NCBI GenBank assembly: GCA_944474755.1
Contig: OX104112.1
Span: 68,868,433 to 68,932,432 of the forward strand
Direction of reading: 5' to 3'
Source of the DNA: Limnoperna fortunei
Taxonomy: Eukaryota > Mollusca > Bivalvia > Mytilida > Modiolidae
Length of the DNA: 64,000 bases
Positions 26,101-38,226 of this stretch are shown in pieces. Positions within the stretch are counted from its first letter, which is position 1; each line of letters begins with the position of its first letter. The notes under the pieces were generated by a model. That model ran no database searches and had not been told where the DNA came from. It was given only the letters and a program-made list of their open reading frames with translations. The position numbers and the translations under genes are program-made.

Positions 26101-26752
26101 TTGAAAATACAATTCATATTCACTGTTGATGTTTAAATTTAACATCAACAATTTTTACACTTGCCTGCCGACAGAATGGGATTTATCTCGACCTAAAAAA
26201 ATATTCTTAACAATACGCGTTTTATAGCATCGAGGTATCGATTCGTTCAAATGAGTTTCATTAGATGTACAAATGAGCACTTTTTAGTGGAGAAGTCGAC
26301 GAGAAATGAATTCTAAACAGATTTTGTTATGTTTTAATGTCCGCTTCTGTTTGGACACTTAGATTCGCAGAATGACTGTACTTCATTTTTGACAAACAAA
26401 AGGGTTGTTTATATTGACACAAGCATTTTTGGTATTTTGGTAAGATCCAATTTGCTGGCGTTAAGTGAATGTCAAATGAATGAAGATCTTCTTCAAGAGC
26501 GTCGTGGGTAACTTAATAATCCAGCAACACCTAGTTACCAAACACCATATGTAGTGATTTTTGAATAGAAAGACAATTTGTACTTTTATGACTCAAACCC
26601 CGCCATTTTATTTCTTACTGCCTAATCGTATTTGAATAGACGAAAACATTTGTATGTACAAAAATTGTTTACTATTATTGATGGTATGTGACAGAAAAAA
26701 ATTGTTTTGAAAAACTTACGCCAATTGCAAAACAGACAAATATTCCTTTCAT
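23113..26752 (-). CDS. Gene B: secreted Ser/Gly/Tyr-rich protein, 5 coding exons, 163 aa
   Basis: Exons: 26752-26720, 25742-25676, 24737-24711 (27-nt microexon), 24035-23961 and 23402-23113. They sum to 492 nt including the stop, with GT-AG borders. Exon 1 is MKGIFVCFAIG, parallel to gene A. Exon 2 begins FLVLVDDTLAG and completes the signal peptide. The microexon contributes YDSSSSKK. Exon 4 encodes YAGSSSDSSSNGYDKSSDSS. The last exon begins GRQYIDISMPMNFF, then carries repeats of YGSSS[DSR]S[DN]SYGSS type, and ends in an acidic, proline-rich tail (VETTPPPPEEV). Introns are phase 0, then 1, 1, 1. Introns contain a MITE and a 35-bp triple repeat. Likely a secreted matrix or fibre component by composition; no named homologue was recognised. 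Confidence 0.87.
23818..23922. repeat. Three copies of a 35-bp repeat in gene B intron
   Basis: The unit beginning gcgatacatcaacaagacat is present three times with no mismatch seen, about 40 bp into the intron after gene B exon 4. It does not encode part of the spliced protein. Confidence 0.9.
24836..25021. mobile_element. MITE in gene B intron, about 33-bp TIRs
   Basis: TACAATAGTTGCTTATATAG at the left end is mirrored at the right end, and the inverted match runs about 33 bp with two mismatches (through GGCATTGTCAT). The outermost TA on each side could be a TA target-site duplication, as in Tc1/mariner-type elements. It lies just upstream of the 27-nt microexon of gene B. A related GAGGGCATT...AATGCCCTC inverted pair sits nearby at 25148-25201. 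Confidence 0.7.
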
Positions 26753-27298
26753 TTTTTCTTTATTTACTTGAAAGATTTCTGAAAAATATTAGGTAAAGGT
26801 ATAAACAGAAACGAATATCAACGAAGATATACGGGCAAATAAATAGATGTGGTCTTCACTCTGTCACATGTTCATAATAATAACTTTTCTTTGCTATGAT
26901 GTAATATGCTGTTGAGCTAGATAACAATGAAAAATGATTTTAAGTACATACAAACAAAAAACAAACACAAAAAACAGAAATAAATACAAAAAACCAATAC
27001 ATAAAAAAAACACAAGAAAAGATTGCTTGGTAAATGATAAAAAAGGGGATTAATAAAAGCACTGACTTTCTCCAGAATTTTTATAGATTTTGTAACATTA
27101 CCAAAGCAGCATATGCCAATGTCTTCCTTTGTGTTTTGTTACGTCAATAGGATGTACTTAAACATCGGTCTAATCACATTACTTTGTATTACCACAAAAG
27201 CGGCAAATGCAACTTAAATGTGAAAATATGAGGTTATAATTTAATTTGATTTGTAAGCTGAAATATGATTGGTCAATTCAAATCGAGCAACCCATATT

Positions 27299-27784
27299 AT
27301 AAGAAATAACTTGCGTGACCTATGACCTATTCTTACGCCGTTAATATTCAAACAGTTCCATGACGGTATCGACGTTTTTACCATAAAAATTGTTAAGATT
27401 TATGGTTAAAATTAAATTATAAGGAATATTTCAAATTTCTGAACAGGTTATACGATATAATATGGTTTGGATCTGTTTACGCCTAATAGACCCAAACCAT
27501 ATTATATCGTATAACCTGATCAGAAATTTGAAGTATTCAAATAAGAAATAACTTGCGTGACCTATGACCTATTCTTACGCCGTTAATATTCAAACAGTTC
27601 CATGACGGTATCGACGTTTTTACCATAAAAATTGTTAAGATTTATGGTTAAATTAAATTATAAGGAATATTTCAAATTTCTGAACAGGTTATACGATATA
27701 ATATGGTTTGGATCTGTTTACGCCTAATAGACCCAAACCATATTATATCGTATAACCTGATCAGAAATTTGAAGTATTCCTTAA
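27299..27784. repeat. Tandemly duplicated 242-bp unit, each with a long palindrome
   Basis: The copies 27299-27540 and 27541-27781 are nearly identical (one deleted A seen). Each ends in a hairpin (about 27421-27539 and 27662-27784) with arms of about 48 bp containing ggttatacgatataatatgg and its reverse complement, separated by a loop of about 20 nt. This looks like a foldback MITE duplicated with its left flank. Confidence 0.9.
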
Positions 27785-27865
27785 TTAAAACAAAACACTT
27801 CACATCTTTATCATGAATTTAACAACTAATTAAGCTTTAAGATAGAACACTCTTTACTTGCGAAC

Positions 27866-27932
27866 GTCCTGAATATAGCTGAAATATTGCTTGCTGGACG
27901 TTAAAGATCAATCAATCAATCAATCTTTACTT
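27866..27932 (+). repeat. Dispersed repeat family 2, 3' tail only
   Basis: cgtcctgaatatagctgaaa followed by ttgctggacgttaa and a tcaatcaatcaatc tail. Similar short tails lie at 14815-14882, 33080-33124, 56150-56213 and 62401-62464. Confidence 0.6.
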
Positions 27933-29063
27933 GCGACAATTGATTAAAATAGTATTTTTCTAGTTTAAAATTTAAATTTAAAACCGCAAGGCTCAACCAT
28001 CAGAGCTGCTCAGCGCGACACCAGGTGGAGGATAACAGAGACTTCTTTTTAGTTGTCTGTTTATATTCCGGAATACCTGACTGCGTAGCAAGTAGGATAC
28101 ATGTAGAAGGTAACACGTTTGGAGAATCCCACGCATCTTGAGCACATTTCGAACATGTTTGGTGAAGTGTAGCTGGTTAATTCTTCGTAATTACCCGACT
28201 TTCCATACCTTAATGGTGGCAGTCAAAATTGTTTCCCTAGGTGTTTGATATATTTATTTGTTGTCAATCAATCTTATAGCAATATAGGTCGTATTACTTA
28301 AAAGGAACATTAAATTCAATCCAATACATTGTGTTTTACTGACAAAGAAAAGGCGTTACTTGCGGTACTTTTTATTTCAATATTAAGCGACTTAAAACTA
28401 CTGGTTGGTGTGTTAACAAAGTTTTAATGCTTTTTTTAGCATTTGTTTAGTTTTATCTTGTTGCTCAATGTTATTTTGCGAGCAAGGCGTAATACTTGTA
28501 AATGCAAGGCCTTCTTCCGCAGAAAAATACTGTTTATTGGCAGGTCAATACGAACTACTATATAAATGACTTCACGTGATGAGACAGCGGGAGTATCTCA
28601 GAAAGGGATCTTTCTAACATTATGTAAACTCGATACAGAGTTCGGCATAACAAGATCTTAATATTAATACAAGTATTAAAATGTTATATTCTGGAAACAA
28701 TACAGATACAATTCCATACATATCATACAATTAATCAAAACAAGATACGCCAAAGAAAACTTAACGTGTATGTTAATAAAAATAGTGATAGTTTAAATAG
28801 ATCGTAGGTATTAGTGCATTTAACCCAAATAAAAATTATACAAGTCACCCTCTACCAATATCAGCCCGCGGGCCTTGCGATTCTTCGACAGATATTGATA
28901 TATTCTGATGATACAGATTTTGACATGTATTATTCTCTACTTTTAAAGATTATTTCAAAGAATATATAATACAGCATTTAAACTTAATAGAGGCAGTCAT
29001 TTTAAAATTTAAATTAGTTTTTTTTTAAGTTCAGTATCTGTTAATTGTGCAATATTAACTTAC

Positions 29064-29130
29064 ATTCGGTTGAGATCCGACTTTAAACTAGCTACAGCAT
29101 GGAACTGACTCGGAAACCCTCTGTATTTAT
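29064..29130 (-). promoter_or_regulatory. Candidate promoter and leader exon of gene B
   Basis: On the minus strand TAATAAATACAGAGGG is followed about 60 nt later by GAAT|GTAAGT with the exon end at 29064. Sequence and spacing match the gene A leader at 7288-7219. If correct, the first intron of gene B is about 2.3 kb and contains the tandem palindromes at 27.3-27.8 kb. An acceptor (TTTTTCAG) sits just upstream of the gene B ATG. Confidence 0.45.
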
Positions 29131-29317
29131 TACTATATCAACAACAAAACAATTCGTATCAACATCTGCCGCTCTTTGTACACAAAAAATCTAAGATATT
29201 TTCAAGTTTCTTTCTCCGTTTACATCGATTGCTAATACACTATTTTTTGCATCTTAAAGTGTAAATAGGCTTGACATATATCAAAATGCGCTGTGCGATT
29301 TCAAAACGGAATGCCAT

Positions 29318-29880
29318 ATTATACGTTACAACAAGGGTATCACAGATTTAGTTCTGTTTTATACACTTACAACAAGGGTATCACAGATTTTGTTCTGTTT
29401 TATACACTGACAACAAGGGTATCACATATTTTGTTCTGTTTTATACGCTGACAACGGTATCAAAGATTTAGTTCTGTTTTATACGATGACATATCACAGA
29501 TTTAGTTCTATTTTATACGATGACAACAATGGTATTATTGCTTTTGTTCTGTTTTATACACTGACAAAAAGGGTATCACAGATTTTGTTCTGTTGTATAC
29601 GCTGACAAGGGTATAAAAGATTTAGTTCTGTTTTATACGATGACAACAATCGTATCACAGATTTAGTTCGGTTTTATACGCTGACAAGGGTATCAAAGAT
29701 TTAGTTCTGTTTTATACACTGACAACAAGGGTATCATAGATTTTGTTCTGTTTTATACGATGACAACAATGGTATCACAGATTTAGTTCTGTTTTATACG
29801 CTGACAACATTGATATCACAAATTCAGTTTTGCTTTAGACGGTGACAACAAGGGTTTCACATATTTAGTTCTGTTTTACT
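29318..29880. repeat. Minisatellite, unit about 41-44 bp, about 13 copies
   Basis: Unit of the form acaacaagggtatcacagat plus ttagttctgttttatacgctg, with small length changes. It lies just upstream of the predicted gene B promoter. Confidence 0.9.
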
Positions 29881-30179
29881 CCAAAATGAACACGTTTTGT
29901 AACATCTTAAAATGTTGTGATTTTTTAGATTTATCATTGTTATAGTGATTTATGTACGAGTATATTTAATTTGTTTAACTAAGGCCTACGGATGATTATC
30001 TTACTCATCTTCTTTTACCTGCAGATATATGCTGTTTGTATTGTTCCAAGAGTCTATTAACATTGAGAACTAGTAACTGATTATATTTAACATACATTAA
30101 CATGGGATTAAATAGCACGAATCATGAAAACTAAGGCACTAAATTTATTTCCAGATTAATTGGACAGCTTTTACTGCAA

Positions 30180-30370
30180 TGCAAGGCGAATATGTTTGTT
30201 TTGAAAGATGGACAAAGGGGCAAAACATTTAGAGTGCCACTCAAAACGTATGGAGCGTGGGTATGTGAGGAAAATTTAGCTTTTTTGGCACCACAAACAA
30301 CCCTACCTGTATCGACATCTACAAAAGGTGTCTATATTGTGCAAGGAGCGTGGCACTTAAAAAAACCGTT
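30180..30370 (-). repeat. Dispersed repeat family 2, 5' fragment
   Basis: gtgcaaggagcgtggcactt and ctacaaaaggtgtctatatt are the reverse complement of the family 5' part. Confidence 0.45.
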
Positions 30371-32009
30371 TCCCACAAAAAACCTTCCCAGTATGATCCT
30401 AGTACTTTCTGTGATCACCTACTCTAAAGCACCAATACATTAGATTATCTGGTCAATACCTGTCACAATGATATCGTTTACAAATGTTTAGTTGGATCGC
30501 ACACAAACTTTATTGTAGAATTTTCTGCTATCTATCTGAGAGTTATAACTGCATAACAATTTGCACTTAAACTTAAAGTGCAATTATTTGTATACATGGT
30601 ACATGCAAGTCAGCGCGTTATATTATTTTTTGCTGTTTGTAAAGATGAATTGCAGATGTTACCGGATATTATTTTTTTACATTATTGTAAACATGCATAT
30701 TACAAAATGAAATAAAATTAAACATCCAATCTATCATGTATTTTCCACGACTAATGAAGATGATCTTACACCAATATATTGGAATCAAATATCAGCATAT
30801 ATCTATGATAACTACATACATTTTAAATAAATATCACTTTATTCCCTAAATACGTTACCATTATTGTTCGGTCGGTTTTCTTTCTATTTATCTTAGTAAC
30901 AAACGAGCATTAAGAACTCTTACAGACATTATCGTAACTTTTCATTGATTCTTGTTGAGGACAATAGTTATCAGGCTTAATGCCAACGAAATCATTGTCA
31001 TGTTGAAGGGTTGCTTGTAAAGATAACTTGAAAGTCATAATTGACTATGAATGCGTGGGATGTACGGCTTTCTTGAAGCAGGCTAATCTGTGTAGAAATA
31101 TACATACGCCCAAATTAAATAAGGCCGACGCAAATTCCTATTATAGAATAACAGTCCACCAAATATTTAGGAATTTAAAAACAAAACAAGCAAATTACTT
31201 TTCAAATCCGACGAATACAAAAAAAAATCCATACGCTATGCAATTAATATTTTTTGGACTTCATTATACTGAAATAATTTATATGTTACAATTAGAGTAC
31301 AATTTTTTTCTGTATATAAACCCGGCTTATATCTTCAAATTCTCCTTCTTTTAAAGAGAAAAAGTTAAATAATGAGCTGTCTTTGAACGTAAACAGAAGG
31401 TGGGGCTGTCGGGTAAAAACTTCGGAAAAGTACATTGTGCGTACCGGAATTATCCATATAAAGTGGGGTTCACATTGGTCTTGTTGTCATTAACATTTAA
31501 AATAAATAAAAAAATCTTTTGGTTCCAATATTAGTAATTTCTCGTCATGAGATTAATCAATTACAATTGAAAATCGATGTTTTACTTGTTTTTATTGTCT
31601 GACGTGTCACTTTCTCGCAAGGTCATTAAATATCATTTTATAATAAGCATCCCAGTGTTAGTTCCATCGGGAATTTTTGTGTCATCAGGAACCTATAAAA
31701 TATACTACTCCCAGGTGTCATAGACGATTTTGATTTAAAAAATGATAACATTAAACTAGAGCCGCCAGTGACGGATCCATACGCCCCTTCCCTTAAAAAG
31801 GAAAGGAAAAAATGAGAGAACAGTTAGGGTAACAACCAGCGCCAAAGGCAAAAATTTACTCGCCATAATTAATGCTTAACGGTACTTATTCTTTTATTAT
31901 GATATATCTCGTTTATAATGATATGATATCTCTGTTGTATACTGTACCAAATTACTGAACACTATAAAAAACCTTGTGTTAAATAAATTCATTTTGATGC
32001 TTGGAAATT
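30371..32009. other. No gene seen
   Basis: AT-rich; the 108-codon open frame at 31028-31354 is biased to Asn/Lys/Phe/Tyr as expected from base composition, without domain signs. Confidence 0.55.
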
Positions 32010-32195
32010 ACGAGAATGCAGGATTTTGCATAATTTTTTCGAGAGCTTCTTGGGGCTTTAAGCGGCCCCAGATCCCCTGCCGTAAATGCGCCTCTGCGAG
32101 GCGCGGGAGGACCACTTTGTGGCCTCCTTTTCCGATATCCCCTTTTTGCACCCCCCTTTTGAAAATCCTGTATCCGCCCCTGCTAAGAATAGTAT
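32010..32195. repeat. GC-richer dispersed repeat fragment
   Basis: cctctgcgaggcgcgggagg and gaaaatcctgtatccgcccc are much more GC-rich than the surroundings and read on the minus strand as GGGGCGGATACAGGATTTTC. This resembles a transposon end, but no partner end or target duplication was found. Confidence 0.4.
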
Positions 32196-32599
32196 AATTG
32201 ACTACCCGAGCGCAGCACGTCGTAGACATGTGTATATTGTTATTAAAATTAAGTGGAAACAATATAGAGACAGTACTATTTGTAATTTGCTGAACCCAAT
32301 GTTTAGACTTATTTTAGTAGTCCGCGAGGGTATAAACAACGGCCCAGTAGTTACACTTTAGTTACACTTTGGTGCTGACAAGAATATCATTGATTCTAAA
32401 TATCTAAATTTACTGCCCTGAGTCTTGAGCCACGAAATGCTCGTTTTGGGGTTATTTTTGCGATTAACCTTTAAGTCATGTAATTGTTGTAAATACCCAA
32501 AATAGCGCGTATTACAATAAATCTTGATATCTCCCACATTGGACTTTCAAAACTGCCCAGAACAGACAATTTGTCTACACGGCAACTCTCTTTTTTAAA

Positions 32600-32848
32600 G
32601 AGTTGCACGCTTCTTCCACGATATGGACCCATCTTGTAGATTTCGAAAAAGAGTTTTCATATTTTAACCGCTACAAAGGGCTGCCCAGTATTCCATACAC
32701 TTTTCCAGTGACAGTTCAAATTTTGTTTCCGTTACTACATCCCTTTTCTTATTATTTTAGTGTTTTATTGTTTTCTGTCTTGAATATAGCTGAAACTTTT
32801 TCGCCTAATGTTAAGCAAACGTTCAACAAATCAATCAATCTTTACTAA
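32600..32848 (+). repeat. Dispersed repeat family 2, copy
   Basis: gagttgcacgcttcttccac, ttttgtttccgttactacat, gtcttgaatatagctgaaac and a caaatcaatcaatc tail follow the order of the 17957 copy. Confidence 0.65.
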
Positions 32849-33746
32849 TAAACATCATATGAATCTGTACACATTACGATAAATTCCTGGCATAGGGGAG
32901 ACAAATCATGACATAAATTTTTAAACGAATGACGTAAGGTATATAACTGATGCCACAGCACATCGAGTGTAAAGATATTTTTGCTAACTTTTACATGTGA
33001 TCTAGGGTAACGATGAATGGCACTTATAGAGTCAGAACACTTCTTGAGTTCGTGTGTTCATAACATCAATATATTTGTATAGCAGCTCGCTGGACGTAAA
33101 GCAAATATTCGATCAATCAATATATAACAGGAAAAAATTAACAGAATACAATTTTTTAACCACCAACATGACTGCCAAAAAACACAGAAAGGATGCTGCC
33201 AAAATATTTGTTTGAATGAGACTCCTTTGTTAACTACGCTAGCGAAATGTTTTTCTTGTTGTCTGGCCATACTTCGCCCTTAAATGAATAGTGGTAAATT
33301 TCCTGTGTATTGATACAATTGTGTAAACTCTATAAAGGATGCTCGCATTCTTAGTACCCAAAAAAGTAATTAGAAAAAATAAAAGCAAACTCAATGCATT
33401 TTTTGCGTAGCATTAAAAATACCAAATCGTCTCTCATAATGGTTCAAATTTAATCTAATATTTTATAATACCACAATCAGTTTCTTGAACGACGTATATC
33501 AGTTTAAGACAAACTTCTGAAGCACATTTATAGTATGAAAATATATACAAAAATTAATGAATCTATACAATATTAAACAAAAATAAATAAGTAATAATAA
33601 CAATAATTCTACTGATAATAATATTGAAAACCATTATTTTTATTAATATCATCATCGTTACAACCACCATCAATACTGTAGTTACAGAAGAAAAAAGGAA
33701 TGTCGTAGTATAATTTTTAAGAATCTTAAAAAACGCTTGCTTTTCA

Positions 33747-34002
33747 AAATATAATATAATATAATATAATATAATATAATATAATATAATATAATATAAT
33801 ATAATATAATATAATATAATATAATATAATATAATATAATATAATATAATATAATATAATATAATATAATATAATATAATATAATATAATATAATATAAT
33901 ATAATATAATATAATATAATATAATATAATATAATATAATATAATATAATATAATATAATATAATATAATATAATATAATATAATATAATATAATATAAT
34001 AT
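33747..34002. repeat. (ATAAT)n pentanucleotide microsatellite, about 250 bp
   Basis: About 50 essentially perfect copies of the 5-bp unit. The open Tyr/Ile/Leu frame on the minus strand is a by-product of the period. Confidence 0.97.
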
Positions 34003-34461
34003 TTCAGTATTTTGCTGGAGTGAAAAAGTGATAGTGTATTAGATCCGTAAAGATGGAGATCCAAGTCAATTTGCACATAAACATTCCATGGTAATATGAT
34101 GTGTTTTCGAAGGAGAGTATAGTTTTCACATATCAGTAAGAAGTGGCTGGTTTACTCTTTCAAGCAACAGGTACAGTTAGTGTTGTCAACCAAGTTTCGC
34201 ACGAACAAGTGCTATTGCAATTAGATACTGTTCATGCACAGCCTGGTATGTAAGACCTGCCATATTCTACTCCCAACGTTATAGTATGCTTGATGCTTAG
34301 TACTTTCTGGTTTTATTTTTATAAATATATTTAGCGATTTAGAGTTCCGAATTTCTATTGGAAGGCTATTGCATAGTTTAATAGTAGACGGAAGAAAACA
34401 GTTTGAATGCAACGATGTTCTCGCTCGGACGTTGTCAATATTGTGATTGACGTGTCAAATG

Positions 34462-34725
34462 AGGGGCCTCGGTGGTCGAGTGGTTAAGGTAATTCGTCTT
34501 CTCTTGATCACTTTGTCTGTAAACACTGAGGTTGCGGGTTCTAGTCTCACTGCGGGCAGGATGTACTCGACTCCAATCTTAATTGACAAGGAGTGCAAGT
34601 TTTCATACCGAAGGTCCGGGGATCTCTCCGAGTACTCCGGCTTCCTCTGCCAATAAAAATCTGGACGCCGTGAAATGGCTGAGCAATTGCTAAAAGTGGC
34701 GTTAAACATTATACAAACAAAAGAA
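34462..34725 (+). mobile_element. Full-length SINE with 12-bp target-site duplication
   Basis: The element runs from gggcctcggtggtcgagtgg to the gcgttaaacattatacaaac tail and is flanked by perfect direct repeats ACGTGTCAAATG at 34450-34461 and 34726-34737. This fixes the ends of the family. Confidence 0.88.
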
Positions 34726-35261
34726 ACGTGTCAAATGGTGATGGAGGTCAGACAGTGTATCCGGCAAAAGATTGCACATGCGTCTACCTGTTCATCATCT
34801 TATACATAATTATAAGTTTGTGCTGTCTTCTTCGCTCAATGGGCCTATCCCAACACGTTTCATTGTAAGGTTTCTAAGGCAATGTTAGCTTTGTCCCTCC
34901 CATTAATTACGCACGGCTTCAATCTGAACATGCTCGAGTTTACCTATTAAGATCTGCATGTTATTGTCGCATATATTGTCACCTTATTCTAAGATAGGTC
35001 TGATAAATGAAGAATATATTTTTTTCTAGTATAAATCTATCTAAGAAAGTCGGACAAACGCCTTCTTTACGATAAAGTCAATGTGGTCGTTCCTTGAGCC
35101 GTTGTTTGGGAAATATGTTTGTGGCTAAATACTTATAATATTAGAATTAACGTTTCATAGACTTTATGGGACAGGAAATCCTACTTTATATAACAGAACA
35201 CGAAACATTTATTATGTTTTATCTCTCAAACAATAATCTAAAACCGGTAAACTTGTTTTTA

Positions 35262-35301
35262 AAAGACCTTTAGGTAGAAATTAAGCTACCTAAAGGTCTT
35301 T
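35262..35301. other. Short perfect hairpin
   Basis: AAAGACCTTTAGGTAG and its exact complement (16-bp arms) flank an 8-nt loop. It is isolated, with no gene context and no long precursor-like extension. Confidence 0.6.
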
Positions 35302-35719
35302 ACTTGTATCTCTCGATTTGTAATTTGACACGTCACTGGTACTTTTTTGGAATGAATAAGTTTGTTAAATATAGAGAATCGGTTTTTTACAGATAGTTAT
35401 TTATATAAAACTAGCTTTTGCACGAGAATATGTTCGGCATGTAAATAGGTACATGTTTGTATTGATATTCAAAGTTCCGTATTCGGGTACAAATGATCGA
35501 AAATGCTGGCAGTAACTTTTGATCTGAAGTGCAAGTGCTCAGTTATGTCCGACATTGAAACTCATGAACGCAATAATTGCTGTAGTCTCTAATACAGAAT
35601 AGTCTACTTATGGTGCGGGGAGTTTATCTTGATCTGTTTTAACTAATGCGTTAGCAATATTCAGCAAAAGTAGAATATTATTCGACATTCAAACACAATT
35701 GACCTTTGTGTACGAAGTA

Positions 35720-36135
35720 CAAAGCTGGGTTATAGTGTGGTGAAATCGGGTGGGCGGGGAAAACACTGTATTTTTTGTGTTATCTATTCCTCCTTTTGTT
35801 CTCAACCCAGATCTTTGAAACTCACATACATGTATTGAAGTTGTGCACCTGCTATCATGGAAGTGTTCGAGAACTTTTCCAGACTTTGGAACTTAGTCAT
35901 TTTTAGAACATTTGCAGAAGACGGTACCTATTTTGTGTAATCAAACTCCTCCTACAGTTTTCAACCCAGATCTCCGAAACTCACATGAAGTCTGCACATG
36001 TATTGAAGTTGCTCACCTGTAATTATGGAATTGTTTGGGGAATTTTTTTTCAAGTTTCCAGACTGGGGAACGTAGTCATTTTTCAGAACATTTGCACGAG
36101 ACATTATCTGTTTTGTGTAATAAAATCCTCTTATA
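35720..36135. repeat. Two direct repeats of about 185 bp
   Basis: tctcaacccagatctttgaa and ttcaacccagatctccgaaa begin parallel segments that also share acatgtattgaagttg, cacctg, ccagact and cattt..agaacatttgca. Confidence 0.75.
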
Positions 36136-36347
36136 TTTTTTAAGACAGGTCAAAGGCCTCCTTCAAACAAATTTTACACCATTCCTAATGTATTAAGGCA
36201 CTTGCTTTGCAACCAAGTCATTTCAGACTTTTGCGATTTTATTTCATTTTAAAGTCTGATTAGTCCATACTGTAGATATTACATTTAAACACGAAGGCAA
36301 TCGAACAAAGCACGGTTTTAACCTAGAACGTTCTGTCAACTCTAGGA

Positions 36348-36720
36348 ATGTTAGAAAGTTTGATAACACAGTATCGTACAGACGAATCTAAAGCCTTAAA
36401 TGCTGAGGAGAGGGTGACTAAGAAAGAGAAATATAAAGTCCTTAAAATAGCGGATAGATACCAATGGGATACTCTACAAGAATATTTGATAGTACTTTGG
36501 CTGACGATAAAGATCATGCTGCTAATCTTCGTACAGCGAAATACAAGATAGTGCTTATCGATGCGATGTAGGAGACACTCTCTGTAATATAAGTGCGAGA
36601 GTTTTTTGTGACCTTAGCAAGTTCAACAGGGGTTACGTGAGGAGACCAATTACATATGTACGCACTGTAATCAATCCGAGCATGTTGCACGAGTTACGAC
36701 ATTTTCATCAATATGATGAC
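36348..36720 (+). pseudogene. Unidentified coding remnant with frameshift
   Basis: ESLITQYRTDESKALNAEER and KVLKIADRYQWDTLQEYL are followed after a frameshift by STLADDKDHAANLRTAKYK. The charged, non-repetitive composition and the acidic-then-basic run look like a decayed real protein, perhaps from a mobile element. I do not recognise the family. Confidence 0.35.
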
Positions 36721-38047
36721 ACTCAAAAAGATAGTTTGAAAGGTGAAAATGAAGCATTATCTTTTGCTCATATTTGCTTATGAATTTGATTTGAAAATCG
36801 GTAGCATCATACTAAAATACATCCAAATAACAAATGTTTCAACGATTTGTCCGGAAATTTGTAGAAATTTTTTTTCACCTTTTGCCCTCATATTTGTCAT
36901 ATTTGTTTTACAAAAACCGTTATTAACACTACAAAAATTAGAGATAACAGGCCTACAGATTAGTCACGTATTTGGTAAAGTGCAATCTTAGAAAAATTAG
37001 ATTTCATCGCAAATGTGTCGGCTAAGACAAAAAACACGAAATTTAAAGTACCACAGACACTTTCACAATTTTAGAGACAGATTCAATGCTGTGTTATGTA
37101 GAAAACAAAAATTATGGAGTTATAGCTAAAATTTGTTACAAATTTTAAATCATTTCGATAAAACCTGCTTTGTGCAAACGTTTTCAGATAAGACCTGGAT
37201 ACTTTCGTATTATTATTTGTTGGGATTCACAGATTGTTTTGATAGTCTACATGAGGTCAACTTTTGGCAGTATTATTGTGAAACATTGAACTTTACTTCA
37301 GTACCTGTGTTAAAACTGTCCAAAAAAATTTTATGCAAGCAATTTTGCAGGTTTTAATACGTATACTAAACGAATTATCTAAAAATCCTGACAAAAATTA
37401 AAAAATTAATATGGCGCGAATAGAAAACTGTTGTTATATTATTAATTCTTTCCATTGAGAGCTTGACCGTAAATTATTTCAGTTTTATACAGACAACCAA
37501 AATGTAAAAATCATACAAGGGTAATAACGAAATGTGTGTTAGAATTAGCTTGATAGTTTTCACTTTTGTGTAAGCAATTATATTAGAAGTAGAATGAATT
37601 CTTAGAATTTAATATTTATGCAGGTGAATAAAGTTTTCATTTATAAAGGATGTTAAGGACTATTTTATCAAACTAGTTCAGATTGCAAAAGTGGTTTGCT
37701 AATCAATTATTTAATGGTAATGTTTTCGTGTTATTTATTGTCGTTTGTTGAATCTGAATGTTATTTCCATATTTTGATATAGAATTATTATTTCTATAAT
37801 TTTAATTTTTTTATTTATTTTGTATCTTGTTAGAGACAATTTGAACCATATGCAAACGATCCTAGATATGCCAGTGTGATTTTCGCTTTACCAAAGATAA
37901 TGAATTCTTCCAAAGCAGATAATACTATTGAAAACATAACAGTTATTTTCAAAAGTTTACCAGGTGGTGTTGCATATCTGATTTTAAATACTCACCAACT
38001 TCTTATGCTAGTGTAGGCTATTTAAAAAAACATTAACAGATGAAGTT
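36721..38047. other. No gene seen
   Basis: AT-rich sequence between the coding remnant and a SINE; no supported exon. Confidence 0.55.
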
Positions 38048-38226
38048 GTAGCCGAGTGGTAAATGTATACATATAGTTCGTCTTTAATAAAGAAAAAACC
38101 AGATTTCAGAGCGAAGGTTGGAGATTTTCTCCGGGTACTCCCTAATAAAACCTGGACGCCATGATATAGCTGAAAAATTGCTAAAAATGGCCTTAAACAC
38201 CTTTTAAATAAACAATGAAACAAACA
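38048..38226 (+). mobile_element. Internally deleted SINE
   Basis: A short head (gtagccgagtggtaaatg) jumps to the core (ttctccgggtactccctaat) and the conserved end gacgccatgatatagctgaa...caaacaac. Confidence 0.65.

Noticed and set aside
31028..31354. 108-codon open frame
   Set aside because: Residue bias matches AT-rich noncoding sequence; no domain, signal peptide or paralogue.
33744..34076. 110-codon Tyr/Ile/Leu repeat frame
   Set aside because: Produced by the (ATAAT)n microsatellite; no gene signals around it.
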